DNA of 64,000 bases from Ypsolopha sequella (GCA_934047225.1 CAKOHE010000078.1:1-64000); one strand, 5' to 3'. Shown: positions 1-12,164, numbered from the stretch's first letter. Made by a program: numbers and translations. The notes: generated from the sequence alone by a model not told the origin.

Positions 1-103
1 CTAAGTTTAAATAAATTTAAATTCCGCTACAAATCCGAAGAAACTACCCTTACATAGCACTTCAGCCAAATCATTAGACTCTACATCATCAACTAAAACA
101 TAC

Positions 104-338
104 CTGTAATAGCCCACAGCTCCTTCAAGCACTCCTCCCTGGACCGCTGGATTGCTGACCTCTTGGGCACCTCCAGTCCTGATTCCAGGTACTCAAACAG
201 CAAAGCAACAAGTAGGACGTACACCACAACAAGGATAATCAGCCCGACTTGCGAACAAGCGGCGCGTACGCACCCAATGGCCGCACGTTTCACCAAACTC
301 GGCCTCTCGCGGTCTTCCAATGATATTTCAGAAGACAT
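104..338 (-). CDS. First coding exon, probable two-pore-domain (K2P) potassium channel
   Basis: The minus strand opens with ATG at 338 and reads 78 codons to a perfect donor (ACAG followed by GTATGT, exon end at 104). The next in-frame codons in the intron stop at once, as expected for an exon. Residues about 31-52 form one strong membrane segment ending in LLVALLFEYLES. This resembles the first transmembrane helix of K2P leak channels, which ends in a G-A-x-x-F-x-x-I/L-E pattern. The short charged N-terminus (MSSEISLEDRERPSLVKR) would lie in the cytosol. In K2P channels the pore loops follow in later exons, which here would lie left of position 1. Only the N-terminus is present, so the family call rests on one helix; another single-helix protein is possible. 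Codon use and GC content are clearly more gene-like than the surroundings. Confidence 0.6.
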
Positions 339-555
339 TGTGGTCTAAAGGTGGGGTTTCGATTTTACATTCATTTTTCTTTAACTAAATTTTTTAGGTT
401 TTAGTACAGTTTTTAGAGTTTTCATAGCACATGCATACGTAATGTAAGTTGTAGGTACCTATGGATTATTTTATTAGATGCACCTGTTGAAATTTATTTA
501 TTGTACAGAACTAGAATTTTTTAACACTTCAATTTAGTACTTACAAAGAGTTTAT
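339..555 (-). promoter_or_regulatory. 5' flank of the channel exon, possibly ending in a splice acceptor
   Basis: Six bases upstream of the ATG the minus strand reads CCCCACCTTTAG, a plausible splice acceptor (AG at 346-345). The three bases before it are pyrimidine-rich only in part, so this could also be plain 5' UTR. If the acceptor is used, the exon is 104-344 and an upstream exon must exist; 2659-2742 is a candidate. I see no convincing TATA box in this stretch. Confidence 0.3.
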
Positions 556-680
556 AATCTGAATTATAATGTAGTTCAACTTCTTAACTATTTACATAAA
601 TTTTATTTCTTAAAAATATTTTGTTTTAATATGTTAAATTGTCCAAATGCGAGAGCATGTTTGGCGCAACCGACCCTTAA
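556..680 (+). repeat. Fragment related to the BEL 3' LTR region
   Basis: About 125 bp match 56336-56465 (the LTR-like region downstream of the BEL integrase), including the stretch GCGAGAGCATGTTTGGCG. Identity is roughly 80 percent by eye. It is likely a truncated solo LTR or a shared mobile repeat lying about 200 bp upstream of the channel ATG. Confidence 0.5.
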
Positions 681-1015
681 GAGGATAGTTTCTGCAAAAC
701 CATAATTTATTCTTCCTGGTTTGAAGCATCTAGCAATACTACATAAAAAAGAAAACATATGTATTTCTTTCGGGAATATAATACACACTCATATCGAAAC
801 AGAATCCTAAGAAGTCATTTGAATATTGAGAAATAAAGTGCCAAAGATGGCTCTAAAAAAAGTTTTCATGTCGAGGTTTAAATTTATTAAAGAAAAAACC
901 CGTTCATATTATTTATGGATTAAAATCTGTATAAACTTTATTAAACTCTTAACGAGACAGATATTTTATAGCAACTTTTCTTTTTTTTTTTTTTATAATA
1001 AAATTAGTGAAAAAA
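681..1015. other. No gene or repeat recognised
   Basis: AT-rich sequence with a short T-run near 980. Short open frames occur on both strands but without splice borders or recognisable motifs. Confidence 0.4.
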
Positions 1016-1090
1016 GTTGTCATTTTGACTTTTTTCCAGGATCCGTCCCACTCGCACTGCGGGTCTTTCCGCACGGAGTAACAGGGTAGT
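1016..1090 (-). repeat. Fragment of a dispersed repeat (family also at 11440, 13090 and 58625)
   Basis: The reverse complement of this block contains GTTACTCCGTGCGGAAAGAC and GGGACGGATCCTGG. Both correspond to the head of longer copies at 13095 and 58630, which read TTACTCC then GTGCGA then GGGACGGA. Confidence 0.5.
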
Positions 1091-1319
1091 ATTCAAGCAG
1101 AACATATCCTCTTAATTTCCGACCGTGTAAAATGAGTTACACAAAGTGCGCCTACTGTAAATGTAATAAAATACGTAGAGAAGTATTGATGTTTCGATTT
1201 TTGTCAGAATTCAAAAACAGATGTTGGTAGTACTAAGTTCGACGCGGCTCAACCAATTTGGTAGGTTTACTTTATTCCCGAAGTAATCCCATGTACCTCA
1301 ACTGGGTGGAGATCACAGT

Positions 1320-1605
1320 TTAAAAAAACCGATCAAGTGCAAGTCAGACTCGCGAATTTTGTCATTTTTTTTTCGTGAATTTCTCAACCATTTTATTTTC
1401 CTGTAATCTTTACGTAAACACATATTACCATGACTTTTGTCATATTTTCGGTCCACCAGTTTTGGAGATAAGGGGAGGGGAACATAATATTTTCAAGGAT
1501 TTCTCGAAAAAGGTGCAATAAAGTGCCATACTATATATTTTTACAATAAGCATTTTAATACCTATATATAGGTACCTATATAATACAAAATATATTTTGA
1601 TACCC
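1320..1605 (+). repeat. Lepidopteran interspersed repeat (GTGCRAGTCRGACTCGC type)
   Basis: Starts with GATCAAGTGCAAGTCAGACTCGCG and continues with the same order of words as 19555-19870: cacatattaccatgac, then a ttttcggtccaccagtttt word, then ggagataaggggag, then an AT-rich tail. This repeat class is very common in Lepidoptera; its autonomous partner is not evident here. Confidence 0.65.
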
Positions 1606-2658
1606 CGAGAAAGAGGCTAGCGATTCTGTCAAAGTCCTAATATATTACTTAGTATGAGTAAATATGGTACAAATAAATAAATGTTAAAAATTATAACTTC
1701 TTTATGAGCAGTTTCGCAGCCAGACTGTGAAAAACCCGCCCTTTTCTAATTAATCAAAACAGAACACTTAAATTCAAAATTCACTCAATAGTTATGCAAC
1801 AAAACCTTATTACCTATGTATTGTGTATGTTGCCAAGGCCATAGATAAAATAATTTATTTATCTACGCCATCGCAAAGTTTCCAGAAACCGCTCTTAGTA
1901 ACCCACTTCGTTCTAGTACTGTAATTTTCAATTTGGAAGCCGTTCCAAAAGACATCCAGGAGAGTAATTTTTACCCTGACAACAAGATAGCGTATGGTAA
2001 ATATATAAAGTGTGAAAGGGACAGACTCTTGTGAGGTAAATTTATATTAACTAGTTTTGGAACGTAACCTAAGCTATTCTTTTATCTTATCTTTATCCCA
2101 TTCTCTTTGCGCGCGCATTCATACCTGCGATGCGACACTTCACGTGCACATAAATTTGTATTGTCTACTACACTTATGTGTGTGCGATGTTTCGCTCGTA
2201 AACAACATGAAATAGTAAAAGCGCCATCTCTGATTACTCGTGGATATTACGATGAATTATACTACGCCTTCTGCCTAAGTACCAAGCATCCTTTGTATGT
2301 ACAGCTAGCGGGCGAGATAGTAGTGACATCTAGGAATAATACAGGATTTTGGCTTTCTAGCAGAGTACGTTTTTTTGTATGGGGTTGTCAGTCTTCTGGT
2401 ATTGTTCGTCTATGGCCATGCAAACATTTTTTTAAAAATAACTTGTTGTTTTGCTTACAAACAATTAAAATCTATCAGAATTTTACATTTTCTATTCATA
2501 TAATTGTTTTTTAGCATAAATTTAATTCAAAAACGCTACGAAAAATAACGATTGATATTTTGACAAGCTGACAGCTGTTTGCACTTGTACCAGGGACACA
2601 TTGTATATGTATGTAAAATTTGAAATTTTGAGTGGCCAATTTTTAAAAAAAATCTTAC
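1606..2658. other. Mostly unassigned intergenic sequence
   Basis: The stretch 2107-2514 has a long plus-strand frame, but its product shows no domain and its composition does not differ from the surroundings. The words gcgccatctctgattactcg and agtagtgacatctagg recall sequence near retroelement ends, but nothing else supports this. Confidence 0.3.
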
Positions 2659-2742
2659 TTGGCTTTGAAGATGTTCACCCAACCTGTGATTGAGGCTGAT
2701 ATTCGTTCCTCTCGCAAGTGCGGCGGCAAAAGATCCGATAAC
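2659..2742 (-). CDS. Candidate upstream exon of the channel gene (84 bp)
   Basis: The minus strand reads TATTTTACAG before the block and GTAAGATTTT after it, which are strong acceptor and donor signals. The block is exactly 28 open codons (starting VIGSFAAALARG, ending EHLQSQ) and is much more GC-rich than its flanks. If it is joined to the candidate acceptor at 346-345, the phase is 0 to 0 and the frame runs through two codons into the channel ATG at 338. It could instead be a 5' UTR exon, an alternative N-terminus, or a chance match. I recognise no domain in it. An initiating exon further right would be needed; none was found. Confidence 0.35.
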
Positions 2743-3796
2743 CTGTAAAATATTTTCTAGGTGGTTACTTACATAAAGCATTTTAAAGAACATGGATGGT
2801 TTATGCCAATATAGGAACAAATAATTTGTAAAAAAAATATATGTTGTAGATACATCCTTTCTGCAGATTTTTTTGCGGTTCGAAAAGCGATACGTTATAA
2901 ATAATACTTTGCTTGACCGAAAAAAAATCCGAAACTTGGTCGTATTTTTATGTTTTTTTCGTTTTATTATGTTAAATTTACAATATCAAATTCTATGAAA
3001 ATTACAGGAAATTAAGGAAAAGGTAATTTAGTAAGTACTGTTCCGAATAGTTTAATGAGAATTTCACCTTAAAAGGTTTTTTGAGTGAAACATCTTTACT
3101 TGTGCCAAAAGCGGCCGTTTTTAGCAAAAGTTAAAATTTTCGCTCATCAAAGACGTTGTCTATGAAAAGTATACCATTTAAAAATAGTTCATTGCTATAT
3201 CTACGCATTTGAGCAGATTTTCAAGAATTATTCTAGTAAGTAAATGTTTTTTTTTTCTAAGGTGGCAGCATATTTGCCTTTAATTACTTTGGAAACATTT
3301 TAGTTTTGAGAGCACTAAAACTAAAATGAAAGCCTTCAGAATCGGCATTATTATCAACAAAAATTACAAATATAATTTGGCAGGTCTCCAGTTACATATT
3401 TAGCTCTGAATTAGAATATAACTAGAAGATAGCTCTGTATTGATCTGGTGATCAAATGGTCATGCAGACTGCAAGTGATTCAATGTTTTTCTTCCATTGC
3501 ACTCAAGACTACAAATGGGTCAAATGACAACCAATCGTACGATGCTGTTTTGGTGTTTTTGTTAAGGCGCTACGGAAAAAAAATCAATGCAAATCTTTGG
3601 AACATATTTGTTCAACTGTATGCCAACGTTTTACTGCTGCTAAACTTCACTGCTGCTTTGATTGTCAAACAAAACTGAGTTGCAAACAATGCCAGTGTTG
3701 AAGTACAGTTTTTTTCTATCGTTAGATAACTTTTGCCAAAATGTAACATACAGCGTTGTTCAAGCACATGCCTCATATATAAAAAACAATAAAATA
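2743..3796. other. Unassigned intergenic or intronic sequence
   Basis: AT-rich with scattered T-runs (for example near 3247). No domain-bearing frame or repeat copy was recognised. Confidence 0.35.
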
Positions 3797-3907
3797 AACT
3801 CCATATATCTCGGGCCATGGTATGGGGCCGTCATCAGCCGAATAGAATATGACAGCTGAGGATGATCAGTTGACGGCCCCATACTGTGGGCCGAAATATA
3901 AAGAGTT
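3797..3907. repeat. Fold-back MITE
   Basis: AACTCCATATATCTCGGGCC at the left pairs with GGCCGAAATATAAAGAGTT at the right. The inner words ggtatggggccgtcatcag and ttgacggccccatactg also pair. Arms are about 45 bp with a roughly 20-bp loop. A related half-copy lies at 48774-48800. Confidence 0.65.
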
Positions 3908-4194
3908 TAAATACGAGTATGTTTTATTGTTTATTATAATTATTTACTATTCCAAAAAAATAGATAAAGCCTAAAAAGAGCAATATATATCTTTATTCAT
4001 ATAATTAACTTGGTCTTGATTATTTTTACTTGTATATTAAATAAAAACTAATACCCTGTTATTTTTAAAATTTCTTCGCACAGAATTGTGAACCTAGTTT
4101 TAATTTCATATTTTATATAATATAGTAAATGCTCCTATTAGTATAAGAATTTTTCATAATTTGTCTTCACTGGTGCATGATGTGGATGCTTTTA

Positions 4195-4287
4195 ATTAAC
4201 AAAACAAATAGCTATATAACTTTAAAGATTATTCCATTTGAGTAAGTTTATTGTATTTCTTATTGGTGTTTCTAAATAAATAAACTT
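4195..4287 (+). mobile_element. LINE or SINE 3' tail fragment with (AATA)n end
   Basis: Matches 10180-10275 word for word in several places (acaaatagct, aagattattccattt, agtaagtttattgtatttct, ttggtgttyctaaataaataa). The AATA tail marks the 3' end of a non-LTR type insertion. Confidence 0.6.
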
Positions 4288-4593
4288 ACACGAAAATAAC
4301 TCGGTTATTGACATCCATCATGATAGTCTCGTCTCATATACTCCAGTTTTTTTTTCAAGCCCAGTTTCTCCGTAGATACATTTGTTAATTCCCCTTTCTT
4401 ATTATTATATAGTTAATTTAGGTAGCATGTTTGTTTATAAAAAAGTATTTTTTTGTACATAGTTATATTATGAGGTAGGTGTGTAAATATCATCATTTAG
4501 GTTTAAGGACTTAAATTGTAATTAACTTTTTATACTTTATTAATACATGTTAGATATATAAGATGAAATTTTCCTTTAGTAAGTCTCCTTTTT

Positions 4594-4984
4594 AACAGAC
4601 TTCAAAAAGGAGGCGGTTCTCAATTCAACTGTATGTTTTTTTTTATTTTTTTTTTTGGCGTTGTTACTCCATAACTCCGTCATTTAACAACCGATTTGAA
4701 CAATTATTTTTTTGTTTAAAAGAGTATACTTCCAGGTAGGTCCCATTTTGGGTTTGGTCATGATCTGATGAAGGTCTTCAGAGATAGGCAGTGGAACTCC
4801 TCATAAAATGACAGCATATCTCTCGAAATTGAGGCAATCGCTATGTACTTGGGTGCTGATTACAAGATATTACTTGAAAATCGACATTCTTCCACCTGAC
4901 CTTCGATCCTGGCTTCATCACCATATTCACCATAGAACTCCTCAACTTTTTAGTGAATGACTGCTGTTACTATTGAAGTCGGTT
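4594..4984 (+). mobile_element. Lepidopteran short interspersed element with GACTTCAA ends
   Basis: Begins AACAGACTTCAAAAAGGAGG and ends CTATTGAAGTCGGTT, which are inverted relative to each other over 12 bp. The inner words ccataactccgtcatt, acttccaggtaggtc and catgatctgatgaaggtctt recur in the partial copy at 41598-41800. The end of another copy lies near 25735. No coding sequence; non-autonomous. Confidence 0.7.
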
Positions 4985-6136
4985 GCTATTTTTTTGTTAA
5001 AAGTTTATTTTTTGTAACTGCTTTCTGTCCTACGAAATATGAATGATGGTTCTTCCTATAATTGGGATGCATATAAGAACGGCTTCGGCGACTTTATCTC
5101 AAGGCCCTGCCATTCCAAAATAAGCGTTTTGTTTAATTCACATTGTCAGTGCAATATCGTATTATAAATACAAGTAAAATATATGTTACAATAGAGGATA
5201 TACTCCAAACACAACTAGATTTGTAAACGAGATAAAAATCGCAAAGTAAGCTCCTCAAATTTCGAATAAACGTATAATAATAGCAAAGATGTTCAACCGA
5301 GAGAAATAAAACTTCTGAATTTTCTTTACGCATAACCAAAGACATTTATAGACTCATTTTTTTTTATTTCTTGATACTTTTTCAGAAATTCCAGAAAAAC
5401 GTCGCAAATTCACTGCGCCCGCAGCGCACGAAGCAAGCGCTCTAATGTAGACTTTCTGACAATATACTGGAGTTTAAGGTCACTTAATAGGTATATATTA
5501 GTCAGTCATATATATTTTTCATAATTTTTAAACATACCGTTTAAGGGAAATATCTTTTCAATGCAAGTGCTCGTAAAGGCCCACTTTTTATGCATCAAAA
5601 CCGAACAGAAAGTCGATTATTTTATGTTGTTGAGTCAGCATATTTATACAAAAACTCTGCAATTTAGGGAGCATGGTCTTGATTCAGAGTCCAGTTTCTC
5701 CGACTAAGTTAGATGGTACTTTCACCAACTCGATAGATATGTAAATAAATAAGCTGTACACTCACCGCCTATAATAGCACAACTTTATGAGAATCAAAGG
5801 AAAACAAACTCTCCTGAAACTATGGAGATTACTGTCTGCGGTTTCAAATTTGACCTCTGGAAGAATTGGAATGCCTATGTTTTTGTGCGTCTTTTCTTAA
5901 ACCGAATCCCTGGGTTCAGAATACTGACAGAATACATAAAGAAAGACATACCACAAATAGCCCACTAAGTTTTAACGTTATTCTGCCGTAAAAGTCCTTT
6001 ATTTTGTATTGCTTTGCAATCTTTTTTTATATTTCTCATTACTTGCCTTAGTTCATGTATTCTCAAAGCTTGGTCTCTTTTTCTGAAGAAAAGTAGTCAT
6101 AGCTCGTGTTTGCTTGCATTTGCTAGGTGTGCTCAG
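4985..6136. other. Unassigned sequence left of the inverted duplication
   Basis: No repeated family, exon borders or domain recognised. A small GC-rich patch at 5410-5445 (actgcgcccgcagcgcacg) stands out but has no further support. Confidence 0.35.
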
Positions 6137-7061
6137 CCCAAGTAACTTTTAAGGTTTTAGAAAGGTACTGAAAAGGTTCTAATACCTTTGTATGGAAATC
6201 TGCTCATAAGTCTTTGTAGTCTCAATTACTTTATATTAACGTTATATTTACCTCCTGAGTGCAAAAAGGGCCCACGTTGTAGAACCTTTCTGAGAGCTAC
6301 AGCAAAACCTGTAGCTCTTATCTATAACCTTTCTAACTACTTACTCAAAACCCAAATATAACCTTCACAACCTTAATTTAACGTTAATATAACCATACAA
6401 TACAACTAATAGATTCTACATTAGTCTTGGATGTAACTCTATGACAACTTAAAACCTTTTTGATAGAAATGAATAACGCTTTTCCAGGACTTTCGGGTTT
6501 TAAAATGTTTCTGTTTAAGATTGTTTGTACGCGGAAACAATAATGGTGGGTTTAAATTACTTATTTATAATGGCGCCATTCCCTGTCATTATACCAAGTT
6601 TCAAAATGGCTAGATATGTAAGTGTTGTATTCTTAAAAAATAGTTAGTAGCATGTTAAAGTCAGATAAAATGCAAAACATAGTGCGATTGGTACATTATC
6701 GTGAAACTTTAGGATAATAGTGCTATATGCGAGACGGGCCTTTCGTAATTGCAAATTTTCAGGACATTTTCAATTTAAAAAAAATGAAAAAATAAGGTGT
6801 TTGATGGTTTGTCGCTTTAGAAATAAAAGTTATACTCATATATAAAAACGTATATTTAAAATTGTATAGAACATGTTATTTAATTTTGCTTCGTTGTATT
6901 AAAATGTTATTTTCAGTTCGTTTTATTTTTTATTTTAGTGAATAAATATGGCTGACGTTAGGAAATTACTAGAAAGCATTCAAGTTAACCTTTTTAGAAC
7001 TATAACAGCTCAAAACTCATAATTTTTGCCAAAGTAAGAGCTTAAGGTAATTTCGCGGAGC

Positions 7062-7100
7062 TATATAAAACCAAAAGGCTGTTTTCACAGCTTTCAGGTT
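7062..7100 (+). promoter_or_regulatory. Candidate TATA core promoter, present on both arms
   Basis: TATATAAAA at 7062-7070 is followed 34 bp later by CTTTCAGGTT, a fair initiator. Downstream lies a GC-richer leader (cgccagtcgcgaccacaacc) without repeat hallmarks. The mirror copy at 46837-46873 keeps both elements. The transcript it would start is not clear. Human-readable signals only; no expression evidence. Confidence 0.35.
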
Positions 7101-7339
7101 ATCGTCAGGAGTAATTCAATACTCGCCAGTCGCGACCACAACCATTAAGCAAAATCAAGTGTTCAAGTGTTCATCACAAGTGATATCAAGCAGCTACAGG
7201 CTGCTCCTTGAGTGCAAATAAGTTACTATTTCTTTTTTCAATTATGTTTAGTCGATAGGTACTTGTCTAACTTATGTTTTACCTTTACTACTGAATACAT
7301 TTAAATTTAGCCTTAAGTAGTCCTCAACAGTGACCAGAC

Positions 7340-8124
7340 TACCTATCTTGAAAAAAACGGACAAGTGCGAGTTGGACTCGCCTGTCGAGGGTTCCGTACA
7401 AATTTGTATATAAAAGAATACCCTGACTGACTGACTGATTGACTGACTGATCTATCAACGCCGAGACCAAACAGCTAAACCTAGGAACATGAAATTTGCA
7501 CCGTAGGTTCCTTTTATTGCGTAAACATCCGCGACGAAAAGATTTTTTGAAAATCAATTCATAATGAAATGGGGTAGAAACTTGTTCGGAAAATCATAAT
7601 CCGTGGGAGTATCAACATATACTGAAGTGTCAACATACTTCGCATAAATACTCTTTTTAATAAATTATGAGAAACCTGTGAGAGGGTTTTACAAAACTCA
7701 TCCCCCGAGGGGATAAAATAGCGTGTTAAGTTATATATCGAAAATTGCATCCCTTGAGTGTATCTAGTTAAAACTTTGCTTAAATATTCCTTCCTTAAAA
7801 CGTATAATGAGATACATGTAGGAAAGTTTTCAAAAATTATCCATCCCCTAATGGGGATGAAATGGGTTAAAAACTTTGATATGGAAAATCACAATCCCTG
7901 GGCATATATAAACTTATATATTATGTATAACTTATATACATATATACACTTACTTACAACTTCGCATAAATCATATTGAGAAAAATAAGACATGTATAAA
8001 AGGTTTTTTTTTAAAGAAAACCGTACGCATAACAGGATTTAGCGGGATGTTGAAGCTTTCATTGTAAAATATGAAACGCATTACATACTAAATTCACGCG
8101 GATGAAGACGCGGGCAACAGCTAG
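7340..8124 (+). repeat. Lepidopteran interspersed repeat block
   Basis: Starts with GGACAAGTGCGAGTTGGACTC and a GACTGACTGACTGATT microsatellite-like run. It continues with words such as aatgaaatggggta, cccccgaggggat and ccctaatggggatgaaatggg, and ends with CGCGGGCAACAGCTAG. The same order is seen at 20180-20640 and in the mirror at 45820-46600. Confidence 0.7.
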
Positions 8125-8439
8125 TTATAAATAATTCAGACTTTTTTTTATGATTAAATTACAAATGTATAGTTTTTAGATGTTTTCCTGTATTCGTAGT
8201 ATAAGATAATACATGCCTTTCATAGTTCTAGGTCAACGGAAATTACCCCTATACATTTTGATTCCCTTGAGAATGTCGAAATATACGATTTTAGTGGCAA
8301 TAAAAGCCGTATTTTTTTTGCGTTAACATAAAAAAATATTTTTTTCGCAACTTCAAGTAACAGTAGACTTGATTATATGGTTTTAATTTCAATTTGATAA
8401 CTTCACGCGTTCTTGAGATGAAGGGTCTGGACAGATAGA

Positions 8440-9720
8440 CGGACAGGCGGGCAGACAGACGGACAACAAAGTGATCCTATAAGGGTTCTGTTTTTAGGGT
8501 TCCGTACCTAAAAGGTACAAAAGGAACCTTTATGGTGAGACTCCGTTGTCCGTCCGTCCGTATGTCATAACTTTAGCACTGTTCAAGATAAAGACATGAA
8601 ATTTGGCATATAAATAATTAATTTACCCATATATCAGAGTGTAAAAAAATTGAAAAATTTGAAATTTTTCAAAATATTTCAAAAACAAAAGTAAGAAAAA
8701 TAAAAAATATTATCCTAAAAATACAATATGGGTATCAAATTGTAGATATTAAAAAGCTGATTGTAAAAATATATACTTTTACTAAATTTACTCTCACAAG
8801 TTTCGAGAAATTTTGAAAAAACCACAAAAATATGTATGTTCCCCCCTTATCTCTGAAACTGGTAGACCAAAAATATGAAAACTGGCCAATTACAGGGAAA
8901 CTATAGAAGTTAAAAAATTTTGCACAAATGAAAAATATAAAAAAATTAGCTTCTGCCCGCGGCTTCGCCCGCATGGCCTACAGGAAACAAATAACTTTTT
9001 TTTCAGAAACATACATTTTAAGTACTCTCACTCCCTCTGGGAATACAGGGACTCACCTATCAAAGTTTTTCCGAAAAAGTGTCAAAATCCCTATCAGTTG
9101 TCAAAAAATGTCAAATTTGAATACGGCAGCGTAATCGGCGACCCTAAATGCCCCTTGATACCGAGTTTCATGCAAATCAGAATACTTCTTTAGACCTGTT
9201 CAAAAATTGTCAAAACCGGTCAAATTAAATTTTTTTTTGGCCATGTAGCTCCAGCTTGACCGATCACTATAATTGAAACCCAAACTCCTTAAAATTAGCC
9301 ATTCGGGAGATATGGCCGATCAAAATTATAGCAATTTTTTTAACGTCATCTTGATCTCGCCGACGACTTTTTTTGGAATACCATGAACATGGTTCTAGCA
9401 TCAGCCGTTTAGGAGATACGGGCCTGTAAAGTTTTGACTTTTTCGGCAGGTAGATCTTGTCAAGACCTTTTCCTAGACATCCATCAACATGGGTCTAGCT
9501 CCAGCCGTTTGGGAGATGCAGGCTGTCAAAGTTTTGACAAAAAAAAAATTTTTTTTGGCACCCCATGGTCCAACCCCTAGGGATGTACCACTTTCCGTTC
9601 CAAAGATATTTTGCTCGGATATAGATAGATAGATAAACAGATAGATAGATGGATATATTGTGGATATATAGATAGATAGATACTTCAAAAGGAAAAAATG
9701 GAAATCTAAAAGGATCACTT
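8440..9720 (+). repeat. Composite repeat with internally repeated 'suppressor' units
   Basis: Contains the GGGTTCCGTACC block (about 8498) and the common lepidopteran word TTCTGCCCGCGGCTTCGCCC (8951). It then holds two to three diverged units of about 95 bp sharing the words cggcctgtaaagttttgac and catcaacatgggtctagct. Related units occur at 26986-27280, 44450-44700 and 60590-60800. The mirror is 44303-45440. Confidence 0.7.
9621..9682 (+). repeat. GATA-rich microsatellite
   Basis: Imperfect (AGAT)n interrupted by ggatatattgtggatata. The mirror (TATC)n tract is at 44336-44398. Confidence 0.85.
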
Positions 9721-9769
9721 CTATGGCTGTCTGTCTATCCGTTTGTTACAGCCGATTGCTCTATCACAC

Positions 9770-10693
9770 ATACTTTCAAGAAGTAATATGTGTTTACGTA
9801 AATATTACAGGACAATTAAAACGGTTGAAAAAAATTACAAAATTAAATTTTTCATCCATAATATGGAGCCCTAGGTATGTGAGTCTGACTCGCACTTGAC
9901 CGGTTTTTTTCCTTTAGAGGTACGGAACCCTAATAATATATACTAACCGCTGTATTCATTATTCGTAGGAAATTTTCCGCACTTTCCGTTTAAAATTTCC
10001 ACTCCGTTTTGTTTAAATCACCCTGTGTTGGTTCAATTTGCAAGACATCGTAATTTGAATTCGCGGAGACACCTGATACTATTTGAGAATGCCTCTAAAG
10101 CTTTCAAATATTCTTGTAGGACATAAATCATGCCTTCAGCTCTGAACTATAGCCTTTTGGTCTTGGTTTTCACCATGCAGATTAAGAAAACAAATAGCTG
10201 TATACATTTTAAGATTATTCCATTTAAGTAAGTTTATTGTATTTCTTGTTGGTGTTCCTAAATAAATAAATAAATAAATAAATAATAAATTTGTTTGCCG
10301 AGACAACTTTTATACAGCCTAAAGGCTTTAGATAGGTTTTAGAAATAACTTCTAAGTAATTTCAACATTCCATAGCTTTGTAGTTATATCAAAGTTAAAA
10401 ATTTAACCTTTAGATCTCACTTAAGCATAATCCTAGCCTCTCCAGAACCTAATCAAGAGTCTACAACAACTATAAGATCCTAGGACTTTAAGGTCGTGAA
10501 ACACAAGTCAAAATAACGTTAATTTAAACTCTTGTCAACGGCTTAAAGGTTGTTATGATAAACAATTAGTTTTAGAACTTAATAATCATTCTCAAGTACT
10601 TAATATGCCTAGATAGAAAAGCATTAACCTTTTTGCGACCCAAATACAAACTAAAGGAAGTTTTCACAACCTAGGCCCGAATGAATTGTTACT
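9770..10693 (-). mobile_element. Repeat with CCCAAGTAAC terminus, minus copy
   Basis: This block is the reverse complement of 18865-19690, with high similarity over its whole length. On the minus strand it starts CCCAAGTAACAATTCATTCG at 10693. The same 10-bp terminus opens 6137 and closes 47796, which suggests the ends of one transposon family. Compared with its partner it carries an extra 110-bp tail insertion at 10178-10288. Confidence 0.65.
10178..10288 (+). mobile_element. LINE/SINE tail inserted into the CCCAAGTAAC repeat
   Basis: The partner copy at 19270-19300 lacks this segment and reads straight from the reverse complement of ttcaccatgcag into that of aatttgtttgc. The insert ends in (AATA)n and matches 4195-4287, so the empty site is directly visible. 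Confidence 0.7.
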
Positions 10694-11439
10694 TGGGAGT
10701 GCTGCTGAAGACGAGTGTCTTCTGTGCAGTTAGATTGCTCTAATCCACAGCAAACAGTTTTGTTTTGATTGCAAAATGCCTTTGTTATTTTTGGGTAACA
10801 AGTGGCAGTAAATATTGCTTTTCGTTATTGTTCGTGCTCAATTCAATAGGAATGTAAGTTTAAAACATTATTACTTCATTTATTTAATTATTTATTAAAA
10901 ATTAGTAATTGCTTTCTTTGTAATAAGATTTGGAAGGGGTGCATCAGTTTTTGAAATTGTGCAAGAGGTCCGTGGCTATTAAAAGTTCAAGAACCCCCGG
11001 TTTAGTGGTTCTCAAGTTATAAACGAACATATTCTATAATATGTAAAGATGATTTATTTTGTCATTTCACGTGTTGTTCTAGTTAAATCCTCTCAAGTTT
11101 TTTTTCATTTCAGTGCTTGTAAAAGAGATTCGTTTGAAATAGACCTTCCGTTCTTACTTATACTTATACGATAACTACCTATTATACTTTATCACAAAAT
11201 TGTATGTTATTTATTTCATTATCTTGGTAAAACGTTTATTAAATATTACTTTATCAACTTTTCCCGTTCAGCAATTCATAACTCAAGTTATGATTCCCGT
11301 AATGTTCCGAACGATCAATAAAGTTGTCTGATTTATACTCTAAGGTCAATGAAATGAATCTTCAATGAAATTGCTAAACGATTCTTTAAATAACTTATTC
11401 TTGGCCCCTATTCTGTCCGATAAAAGAAGTACTTGTACA
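10694..11439. other. Unassigned sequence inside the left arm
   Basis: AT-rich, no repeat copy found elsewhere in the window, no exon-like borders of note. Confidence 0.35.
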
Positions 11440-11935
11440 TACTGTCACTCCAAGCGAAAAATCGCGCAGTGCGAGAGGGGCGGATTCAGGGCAAAAGGGA
11501 AAAAAGTTGGTTTTATATTTTTATTAAAAAAACTAAAATAGCTAGCAAAATTTTAAATATCAAATCTCTAGATATTGTTGAAACACACCTAATAAAATAT
11601 GTTTGAGTTCTCTATATGGTTCCTATTCGTCAAACGGGGAAAAAAGTGTGTTTGAAGACCTCATTTTAACAATTACTTCTATCGAGGAAAATTTATCCAA
11701 ACATGTTTTCCAAGATCTTGTCTTTTTTTCATCCTAAAACTTATACTATACAAATGACTTATATTAACTTTAACTAAGGGATAAGAAAATACAAGACAGC
11801 AGGAATTCAGGTTATTGAAAAAAAGAAAAAAATATATTATCTTTGTATATGTACTTGTCTCATATAATCTACTAGCTGACCCGGCGAACTTCGTTCCGCC
11901 AGTCTAATAATATCGTGTTAACTTTAGTTAAACTT
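11440..11935 (+). repeat. Dispersed repeat copy plus a short lepidopteran repeat end
   Basis: 11440-11720 follows the word order of 13090-13400 (gtcactcc, cagtgcgag, gggcggattc, aaagttggttttatat, then taataaaatat). At 11875 the word AGCTGACCCGGCGAACTTCG is a very widespread insect repeat end. Confidence 0.55.
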
Positions 11936-12164
11936 AATTTAGGATTTCATTAAGGTAATAAGATTAATACAACTTTTTTGCAAATACAGAAATGTTTTAT
12001 TGCTTGCCATTGCAAAAGAAGAATGGCAGGGACCCATGTAGTAGTTTCAGTACCGTTGTTAGGCTTAGCGTAGGGTATTGAATATATGCAGAAATAATAC
12101 ATAGTTCTTGGAATAACTAAGCGATTTTTAAAACTTGGGGTTTAGATGTTATTTTAGGATATCA

